Shown: positions 55,455-64,000 of the stretch, piece by piece | How the letters are laid out: the number at the start of each line of letters is the position of its first letter | Position numbering within the stretch: the stretch's first letter is position 1 | Notes under the pieces: model-generated | Seen by the model: the letters and a program-made list of their open reading frames with translations, nothing else | The model's database searches: none | Told to the model about the DNA's origin: nothing | Assembly (NCBI RefSeq): GCF_014851395.1 | Contig: NW_024041150.1 | Location: 6,077,508-6,141,507, forward strand | Length of the DNA: 64,000 bases | From: Micropterus salmoides | Taxonomy: Eukaryota > Chordata > Actinopteri > Centrarchiformes > Centrarchidae | Reading direction: 5' to 3' | Position numbers and translations under genes: made by a program

Positions 55455-58188
55455 GTCTCAGGTTACATATGTAACCCTGGTTCCCCGAGAAGGGGAACGA
55501 GACACTGCGTCGGTTACGACACTATGGGAACGCCTCTAGGCGTAGCAGGTCTGAACGTGAATGAAATCACTCCAATCCTATTGGCTTGTTGCTAGAACGG
55601 TAAGGTGTGACGGAATAACCGGAGGAGTATAAAGCACACCTGTACACACTCATCATTAACTTAAACTATGAAGCAGGCGCTTCAGGCGGGGAGAGAGGTG
55701 CGTCAGTTACGACACTATGGGAACGAGATACCCACTAAACCGTGCCGAAACCCCGCCTGCCCCTGTCTGCAATAAAGTGGCACGACTAAGAGGAGAGCGC
55801 ACGAGTGCCAGGTGCCGAAGGAAGGTCAAGACTGTAAAACCGAATGAATGTGTGCGGAGTGGCCCAGCCAGCCGCTAAACAAACATCCTGCAAAGAGGCC
55901 CCGGAAAGGAGGGCTCGAGAGGCCTCTGGTAGAAAGAGCCCTCACAGCCACAGGTGAAGGCAAACCGCGCCAGGGAAATAGTCTGAACAATCCAGTTGCT
56001 AATAGTATGTTTGGATGCAGGGGGCCCGGCCCTGGGAGACCCAAAACACACTAGCAGCTGGTCAGCCTTCCTCCAACGGGAGGACCTCAGAGTGTAAATA
56101 CTCAGTGCTCTGACAGGGCAGAGCAGATGAAGTCTCCCGTCTTCCGCCGTCACATGAGGTGGAGGATGAAATGCCCGGGGCAAACTCCAGGCTTTGCGGG
56201 GAAACCGAAAGCGCTTGGAGATCCCCCACCCTCCTCAGAGAGGTGATAGCAAGGAGAAAGGCCATCTTGAGGGTCAAGTGCTTAGCCTCAGCTGACTCCA
56301 GGGGTTCGAAGGGGGCCTCAGCCAACGCCCCAAGAACCACTGCCAGATCCCAAGTGGGAACCTTGGACCGAGTCACAGGTCTCATCCTCCGGGCACCACG
56401 GAGGAAACGTACAACCAAGGGAAGTTTCCCCAAGGACCCCTCCCTCAGCTCGGGACGGGGCCCTGGAGCTCAGGAGGGTCTCGACTGCTCCGGCTGTTAG
56501 ACCCGCCTCTAGGTACTGTGCCCCCTCAGGGGCCAGACCCACAGTCGCCATATGGCGGGGCAAGGGTGAAGAACCCGGCCCTGCGCCTGGGACAGCAGGT
56601 CTCTCCTCAGAGGGACCCGCCACGGCGGGCTGTCCAGGAGCGACATGATGTCCGAGAACCACACCCGGGTTGGCCAGAACGGGGCTACGAGCAGTAGGCC
56701 GACATTGCCCTGGCGGACCCGCTCCAGAACCCCCGGGAGCAGAGCAACTGGGGGAAAAGCGTACAGACGTAGCCTCGGCCACGAATATACCATGGCGTCC
56801 AGACCCAACGAGGGTGGAGGAACGAGAGAAAACCATAGCGGGCAGTGCGTAGTCTCTTGAGACGCAAACAGATCCACGTCTATGGGGCCGAACTCTTCGC
56901 ACAAGAGCTCCACCACTTCGGGGTGAAGTCTCCATTCCCCGGGCATCAGCCCCTGCCTCGACAGCAGGTCTGCTCCCTGATTCTGCGTCCCCGGGAGATA
57001 CATCGCCCTGAGCGATAGTAACCTCTGCTGGGACCACGGGAGGATCTGACGCGCCAGTCTGTCCAGAGGGCGCGAGCGCAGACCGCCCTGGTGATACAGA
57101 TAGGCCACCACCGCTGTGTTTTTCTCTTCGGAATGAACCAGGACGTGGTGGCCTTGGAGATCGGGCAAGAAACTCCTTAGAGCCTGGAACACCGCCAACA
57201 TCTCGAGACAGTTGATATGCCACTCGGATTGATGCACCTGCCAGGATCCCCTTGCAAAGCGGCCGTCCATGACCGCGCCCCAGCCCGTGAGGGAGGCGTC
57301 TGTCGAAATAACCAGCCGGCGACAAGACCCTCCCAGCACGGGCCCCTGGGACAGGAACCAAGTTTCCTTCCAAACTGATAGGGAACGAAGACACACTAAC
57401 CCAAATCAGACGGAGAGGATTTCCCCTCGGGGAAAAACCCTTGTTCCTTAGCCACCACTGCAGGGGTCTCATGTGCAGCAGTCCAGATGGTATTACGCTG
57501 GACGCAGCCGCCAGGAGACCCAACACTCGTTGAAAGTGTTTCATAGTGATGGCGTGGCCTAACTTCACCCCTTTCACAGCAGCCAATATGGTGTCGACAC
57601 GTGCCAGAGACAATTGTGCCCGCATCGTTGTCGAATCCCATACAACCCCCTAGGAACGTAGTCCGTTGGGTGGGCGCCAGCACGCTCTTCTTTGCGTTGA
57701 GCCTCAGCCCTAAACGCTGCAGATGAGCCAGAACGATCTCGATGCCGAACCGCCAACTCTCGAGACTGGGCTAGGATGAGCCAGTCGTCGATGAAGTTGA
57801 AATCCGGATGCCCTGGAGCCTCAGCGGGGCCAGTGCTGCATCCATACACTTGGTGAATGTGCGAGGGGAAGTGCCAGGCCGAATGGAAGAACCCGATACT
57901 GGTAAGACACACCCCCGAAGGCAAACCTCAGGAACTTCCAGTGAGAAGGACTGATGGAGACCTGGAAATAGGCGTATTGAATGTGCGTCATGATGGCGGG
58001 GATGATGAGCATCTTGAACCTGAATCTCCTCAGAGACCGGTTAGAACCCGCAGATCCAAAATAGGGCACGCAGCCCTCCATCCTTCTTGGGGACAATGAA
58101 GTACCGGCTGTAGAACCGGTGTCTCTGTCTGGGGGGGAGACACGTTCCAGTGAACATCTCTGCCTCGCTCTCAGATGAACAGAAAGAA
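55455..58188 (-). mobile_element. DIRS-like tyrosine-recombinase retrotransposon, truncated and broken
   Basis: The terminal region at 55461-55727 has the palindrome GGTTACATATGTAACC, a hairpin GTTCCCCGAGAAGGGGAAC, and ACGACACTATGGGAACG twice (about 55515 and 55712). The minus-strand pol in shifted frames starts with FYSRYFIVPKKDGGLR at about 58110. The RT reads SLRRFRFKMLIIPAIMTHI and then VSYQYRVLPFGLA, with FIDDWLILAQSRELA at about 57790. The linker is MRPLQWWLRNKGFSPRGNP, and the RNase H part has LVISTDASLTGWGAVMDGR at about 57300. The recombinase shows TSLRRVGDLQALSV at about 56240 and VRALSTRGLSS at about 55935, where the family has AHSTR. At least three frameshifts occur (near 57980, 57620 and 57400). 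The 5' end is lost at about 58188, next to the Tc1. Confidence 0.85.
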
Positions 58189-58193
58189 ACATA

Positions 58194-59720
58194 CAGCTGA
58201 AACTCGAAAAGTTTGCATATTGTGCAAAAGTTCATTTATTTCAGTAATTCAAATTAAAAGGTGAAACTAATATATTATATAGACTCATTAGATGCAAAGT
58301 GAGATATTTCAAGCCTTTATTTGATATAATTTCGATGATTATTATGTACAGCTTATTAAAACCCCAAATTTAAAATATCAGAAAATTAGAATATTCCATG
58401 AAATCAATAAAAAAAGAAGTGTCAGCCCTCTGAGAAGTATAATCATGCATATGTACTCAGTACTTGGTTTGGGCTCCTTTTGCATGAATTACTGCCTCAA
58501 TGCTGCGTGGCATGGATGCTATCAGCCTGTGGCCTGCTGAGCTGTTATGGAAGACCAGGATGCTTCAATAGCGGCCTTCAGCTCTTCTGCATTGTTCGCT
58601 CTCATGTCTTTCATCTTTCTCTTGGCGATGCCCCATAGATTCTCTATGAGGTTCAGGTCAGGCCAGTTTGCTGGCCGATCAAACACAGTAATCCCATGGT
58701 CATTGAACCAGGTTTTGGTACTTTTGGCAGTGCGGGCAGGTGCAAAGTCCTGCTGGAAAATGAAGTCAGCATCTCCATAAAGCTGGTCTACTGAAGGAAG
58801 CATAAAGTGCTCTAAAATGTCCTGGTAGACGGCTGCGCTGACTCTGGACTTAATAAAGCACAGTGGACCAACACCAGCAGATGACATGGCTCCCCAAACC
58901 AACACAGACTGTGGAAACTTCACACTGGACTTCAAGCATCTTGGATTGTGTGCCTCTCCGTTCTTCCTCCAGACTCTGGGACCTTGGTTTCCAAATGGGA
59001 TGCAAAATTTGCTCTCATCAGAAAAGAGGACTTTGGACCACTGAGAAACAGACCAGTTCTTTTTTTCCTTTAGCCCAGGTAAGACACTTCTGACGCTGTT
59101 TGTTGTTCAGGAGCGGCTTGATTTGAAGCCCGTGTCCAGGACCCGTCTGCGTGTGCTGGCTCTTGATGCAGTAACTCCAGCCTCAGTCCGCTCCTTGTGA
59201 AGCTCCCACACACATTTGAATGGCCTTTTCCTGACAATCCTCTCCAGGCGACGGTCATCCCTGCTGCTTGTGCACCTTTTTCTTCCACTTAACTTTCTAT
59301 TAATGTGCCTTGATACAGCACTTTGAGAACATCCAACTTTGCAATTACCTTTTGAGGCTTTCCTCCTTGTGGAGGGTGTCAATGATGGTTTTCTGCACAG
59401 CTGTCAGGTCAGCAGTCTTCTTCCACTGAACCAGACTGAGAGACCAATTAAAGGCTCAGGAACCCTTTGCAGGTGTTTCGGATTAATTAGCTGATTAGAG
59501 TGGGACACTTTGAGCCTATAATACTGAATCTTTTCACAATATAATAATTTTCTGAGATTTTGAATTTGGGGTTTTCATAAGCTGTATGCAATAATCATCA
59601 AAATGATGTCAAATAAAGGCTTGAAATATCTCTATATAATATATTAGTTTCACCTTTTAAGTTGAATTACTGAAATAAATGAACTTTTGCACGATATGCT
59701 AATTAATTGAGTTTCACCTG
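58194..59720 (-). mobile_element. Tc1/mariner transposon with long inverted repeats, transposase broken
   Basis: TA flanks at 58192-58193 and 59721-59722. The ends are CAGCTGAAAC and GTTTCACCTG, and about 90 bp of each end are complementary. On the minus strand, 59382-59107 carries the DNA-binding half (KVGCSQSAVSRHINRKLSGR). A shifted frame links it to 58935-58522 (VLVWGAMSSAGVGPLCFIKS, DFIFQQDFAPARTAKSTKTW, LIENLWGIAKRKM). One base is missing near 58537, so the last 27 codons (RLIASMPRSIEAVI) are read in another frame. A first Asp block near 59000 is damaged. It adjoins the broken DIRS end. Confidence 0.9.
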
Positions 59721-59722
59721 TA

Positions 59723-61859
59723 GAGCAATATAAAAATACATTTAAATATAATTTAAAAAGATAAAACAGCACAGCGAGTTACAGTGCAGTGTAAGATATT
59801 AATCAAAAGCCTTAAAAATGTTTTGCTCTCACCGTTGACTACTGTACATATATTTTCCGGAATACATGTTTGTCTTACTATCTTTGCGGGGACATCTCAT
59901 TGACATGATGCACTCCTTAGCCCCAGACCCTAACCATCACAACTGCATGGTCCCCACAAAGTTGGTCGGTCCCCACATGAATATTGAGTCCTGGTTTTTG
60001 TGCCCTATGAACATAATAAAACAGAAACACACACTCAGCTAAAACGCTCCTCTGGTGGAGGTCAACCTGAAGGAGTAGTGTTTAGTGGAGTTGTTGCTGA
60101 GTTTGCAGAAACATTCATGTCACTGCTGTTATGAAACCAGAATGATTACAGAGACATGCATGTGGGAAACTAACTAACCCCAACACACAACCACAGTCGC
60201 ACACACCACCCTCATTAAAACACTGCACCTATCAATTAGCAGGCAGGTGTCGAATTCCTCCCAGAGGTGATTTGGAGCGAGATGTACAGTCCCGAGATCC
60301 TCCTGGAACTGAACGCTCCACAGACTCTTCACATGAATGAGTCTACCGTCTGTTCCTCTAACACCTTTCAGCTTTATTTCTTTTACTGGACTGAACTCTC
60401 ATTTTGCATCAGACCTTAAATCGGTGTATTTTATTCTACTTATTTCCAGATGTAAGCAGATATCCTGTTATTATGAGGTTGCCAATTAAATGTTAGTGTT
60501 TTTTATGATTCCATATAACCATTTGTTCCTAAACAGGGGCAAACTTGCACAAGTGAAATTGATGAAATGTGTTAAGTCTCACTTTAAAGTCCTGCTAATG
60601 ACTAAAAACCAAATAAACAGTTGTTGTACTGACAGCTTATAAGACGGGCTCATCTCCCCTCCTACATAAGAGTGAGACACCCAGACTGAAATATGACTCT
60701 GTTTGTCAGTAATAAGTAACTTTCCTCAGTGTGCATGTCAGAAAACATTAAATCAGCTGTTATGGAGAAAAGGCTTGTTGTGTGTGTGTCATTGTGTTGA
60801 AGCTGTTTTCCACTGTATTATCTTGTTTCCTCTGAATTAAAGACTCCATTGTCGGCTGACAGAGACACACAGAGCTGCTGTCTGTAACTCTGCTGAAGGC
60901 TTTTAACCAGCAGAACACAGCTGTGTGGTCTGAATCATTCATCTGTTAGATATTTAGATGGAGTTTGTCAAAAACTGATTCATCTGATGAGCCTTTGAGT
61001 GGTCCACCCCTAGGTAGGGAACCTCTGAACTAAACTAGCTAATTGTATAAAGCAGTTAAAAGTAGCTCAGAGGCTGCAGATTAATCAACGCATCTGTGCT
61101 CCCTTGAGGTAAACTGAAGAAGAAACTTTTCATTGAGAATAAAGCAGCTGTTTTAAAACAGCTACTGGAAGAATCATTCCTTCACAGATAAATGCAGAAT
61201 AATATTCTGGCGGTCCTGCATTGGACACATTTAATATCATTTTTGATGCAGATTTAAATGCATCTACTGGTTGGAAAGTGATTAATCAAATTATTTGAAG
61301 TACATATTTTAGCATTATTCTGTTATAGTGTTTAGTTGCTGTGTCCGCCTCCAGTACCCGAGGTCCCCAGTTTGAGTCAGGACCATGCATGATTTAATTC
61401 AAACACTCACTGTTGACTTTTTGTTTCACACAGGAAACCAACACTGGTCTCCTGGGTGAAAGTTTCTGGCACACCCGTCCACCTCCAACCGCCTCCTTAC
61501 TCTGACTTTACTGTTATTTAAATCCGACACTTACTTTTAGCACTCATAAGTGACACTACAGGGCTTCCCCTAGTGTGTTACAAACTGACGCCGAGGGGTC
61601 TTGACCATACGCCCACGTGTGAGTGAGAGACGGGTTGGAATAAACCACCTGTTTGTTCCTCTCACCTGTACACTGTGCACTAAAAATACCACACAGACAA
61701 GCTAGTTTAAAGGTCAGGAGAGCTCTGTGTGAATGAAGGGTTTGCTTGCCTCATGCCCCTTGAGGAATAAATCAAGTATTTTGAAATGGACTGAAGTTGA
61801 GTCCATGTACAGCAGTCTGTGAGCAACAGTAACAGAGAGCTGTAGCTACGTACAAATAA
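59723..61859. other. Intergenic, no gene recognised
   Basis: AT-rich DNA with no transposon protein or exon I can identify; short frames only. Confidence 0.4.
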
Positions 61860-62337
61860 GAGTTAATTATACTTTACTTGAGTATTTTTTTTTGTTTTAA
61901 TGCCACTTTCTCCTTCTGCTCCATCTCAGAGGGAGATATTGTACTTTTTACTACTACATTTATCTGACAGCTTCAGTTACTAGTTACTTTTTACAAGTTA
62001 CAAATTAAAACTATTACACACATAACATGTGATGAATTTATAAAATATGATATTTTATTATAAATTAACTCCCCAACAGTTTATACAAGTACAGCTAGTA
62101 CATTAGATGATTGACAGAAATTTTTCTATTAACTATTTTGATACCACTATTTTGTCATGTCAGCAGCCCCTGACAAACATAACTATAATTTTTTCTTAAG
62201 TATTTTTACACCTACTTGCTGTACTTTTACTAAAGTAGATATTTAAATTGAAGACTTACTTTTAGTGGAGTAATATGTAGCAACTGTATCTGTACTTTTA
62301 CTCAAGTACAGGATTTATATACTTTATCCACCACTGG
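61860..62337 (+). repeat. Fish interspersed AT-rich repeat (MITE-like)
   Basis: TACTTTACTTGAGTATTTTT at the start, ATTGTACTTTTTACTACTAC inside, then GTACTTTTACTCAAGTACAG, and the end ACTTTATCCACCACTGG. This is a DNA-transposon-derived repeat present in many teleosts. Confidence 0.7.
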
Positions 62338-62593
62338 TGAGCAGACCCAAATAGAGAAGGTTTTAACCAAAACGAATACAGAACGGATCGTTACTGAGAC
62401 AGATGTTTCTGTCACAAATTGTGTTTCAGCCCAAAGTTTCATATTACATTTAAACAGAGAAAAATGATGAATGTTTAAAAGATTAATAAAAGAGAAAAGA
62501 AGGTGTTTATCATTTCATTTCGATCAATGACACAAACCATCAGTAGGTGTGTGAGTGTGTTCATGCTGCCATTAGAGAATCAATACAGTTTTA

Positions 62594-62600
<7 letters not shown>

Positions 62601-62635
<35 letters not shown>
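62601..62635 (+). repeat. (GT)n microsatellite
   Basis: Seventeen uninterrupted GT units. The frame reading through it is a run of Cys-Val codons and is not a gene. Confidence 0.98.
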
Positions 62636-62638
<3 letters not shown>

Positions 62639-62758
62639 GCTGATGGTCAGTATTGATCAATACTGTTGTGCGGACAGCTCTCATCTCCACGGTAACCAGC
62701 AGCAGCCCATAATGTTGCTGCTGATGCTCCGTCCTGGAAAGTATGAAATAAAACGTGT

Positions 62759-62860
62759 CTAAAAATAGACCGGCGCCGGCTGACAGCCAATCAGAGAAGG
62801 GGTGAGTCCGGGAGAGAGAGTGTGTGGTGCTGAGTCACATCCAGGTTCCTGTAAGGACAG
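62759..62860 (+). promoter_or_regulatory. Promoter-like motif cluster
   Basis: Within 80 bp: CTAAAAATAG (62759-62768, a full MEF2 consensus), a GC-rich palindrome CCGGCGCCGG, CCAAT (62787-62791), and TGCTGAGTCA (62828-62837, AP-1/MARE core). They are followed by a donor-like CCT/GTAAGG at about 62850. No coding exon follows before 64000. The reading as the promoter and first exon of a gene to the right is inference. Confidence 0.3.
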
Positions 62861-64000
62861 AAAGGGAGGATGACTTCTCCTTCCTCCTGTCCTCGTCACC
62901 TGGATGTCCTCCCCCCGTGTTAATATTCAGCATGTTAGCGAGCTAGCTTAGCATCTGCCCAGCTTTAGTATGTTTTGTAAAATAAGCTCGTACCTTGTAG
63001 CTTCGGTGTGTGAACATCAGATATATCTTTCACGCATCACGTCTACTCGTGGGCAGATATTTGGAAGCCATTCTGAACCAGTACCATGTCCTAACCACGA
63101 CCTGGCAGACCCCCCCGCTGCGTTGTCTGCAGTTCCATTTCATTAATATCTTTGTATGTTTTCGTCAGGATTAGGCTGAAATATTTAGTTCAGGACGAAT
63201 GAGCAAATTCAGCATATTGGCGGAGCTCTTTCTGCTTTCTTCCCTGTTATTGTGTGAGTGTGGGGGCGTGGCTATCTCCAGCTGGCTCCTCCTCCTCTCC
63301 TTCACACCTGCTGGCAATCATCTCGTGACCCCCCTGCTGAAATACTCCTGGTTTCCAGACAGTCAGATTGTCAGCGTGTCACAGTGGTATCACACCAGTT
63401 TTCTTGTGCTCTTTTTTTTCTAATCTGCCTGTATTGTTTCCTGTGCTGCAGAACTCCGGCTTCTTCTATGTCTTCCACGCCTCTGACCGCCGTCGTCTCT
63501 TCCCCAGTCCCCCCCTGCTTTATCAGCTCTCATTAAACTTGTGTCTGTGGAACCACTAAAGCTAAACACTGAGCTCCATTGAATACCTTTTTGAATGTTG
63601 ATGCATGATGTCCACCGCAGTGGTCACATTTCAAAATAAAATACACTGGGGGTTACAGACGTAATTTTTCTCGTTTCAAAGTAAAAATAAACATAAAAAC
63701 TAAATGTATATGCATATACAACACATCAAATGAAATCTGGTAGAAGATGATGCACGTACAGATGCTGATTTTTTTAATAAGCTATTTCTCAACATTACCC
63801 TGGCTGGTGATCGGATGGAGACTCAATCTAACTGATTGTGGTAGTGAGTAACATTCATGTGATGATCTGAAGGAAGTGGGATGTTCAGTCCTTCCCTGCT
63901 GCAGTAACTCTGTAAAATGTGTCTGCATCATGTTGGCTATTGAAAATGATGCAGCAAATCAGATCTGCCATCAGATGAACATTAGAAGGAGCCTCTGCAG
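62861..64000. other. No gene recognised; one repeat-like stretch
   Basis: 63250-63545 is unusually C/T-rich with CTCATTAAACTTGTG at its end, in style like the LTR-like repeat at 1-500. The frames in it are not recognisable. The remainder is featureless. Confidence 0.3.

Noticed and set aside
56318..57625. 435-codon minus-strand open frame
   Set aside because: Only its first 75 or so codons (down to about 57400) read as DIRS linker sequence. The rest is an out-of-frame shadow of the true RNase H/connector frame 57396-56509, kept open by GC-rich composition.

Overview
The window looks like nuclear DNA of a ray-finned (teleost, probably percomorph-type) fish. Coding sequence is split by GT-AG introns, and the space between is filled with fish-type transposable elements: Tc1/mariner, a Rex3-like LINE end, other LINEs, a DIRS element, a Ty3/gypsy remnant, solo LTRs, a tRNA-derived SINE and MITEs. 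I found no rRNA or tRNA genes, no CRISPR and no prokaryotic gene organisation.

The real genes form one tandem array of four paralogous, three-exon, rhodopsin-like (class A) G-protein-coupled receptors, all on the + strand. I call them A1 (exons 11518-11676, 16723-16910, 17020-17518), B1 (24296-24496, 26915-27102, 27212-27707), A2 (35041-35226, 42904-43091, 43201-43708) and B2 (50283-50491, 53318-53505, 53615-54107). Each has a non-coding upstream exon, a phase-0 intron after TM1, and a 109-bp phase-2 intron inside the Arg codon of the E/DRY motif. A1 and A2 share one type of 5' region and B1 and B2 another, so the array looks like an A-B pair duplicated as a block. A1, B1 and A2 are open. B2 carries an apparent 5-bp frameshifting insertion in exon 1. 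Introns and flanks are almost identical between copies, while the N-terminus and extracellular loops differ strongly.

Layout: 1-8 kb, repeats and retroelement remnants with a solo LTR (6364-7908); 8.4-20.7 kb, A1 with a Harbinger-like insertion, a truncated Tc1, a minisatellite and a foldback element in its 3' region; 21-29 kb, repeats and B1; 30-49 kb, A2, whose first intron holds LINEs and a nested Tc1 and whose stop codon abuts a solo LTR; 49.6-54.2 kb, B2; 54.6-55.4 kb, an 18-bp minisatellite; 55.4-59.7 kb, a broken DIRS retroelement beside a Tc1 element; 59.7-64 kb, mostly unassigned DNA with a promoter-like motif cluster near 62.76 kb.

The receptor paralogues presumably detect different ligands through the same signalling core. 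The ligand and official gene name cannot be read from the sequence. Nearly everything else is mobile DNA, and several insertions are dated relative to the gene duplications by empty-site comparison between paralogues.
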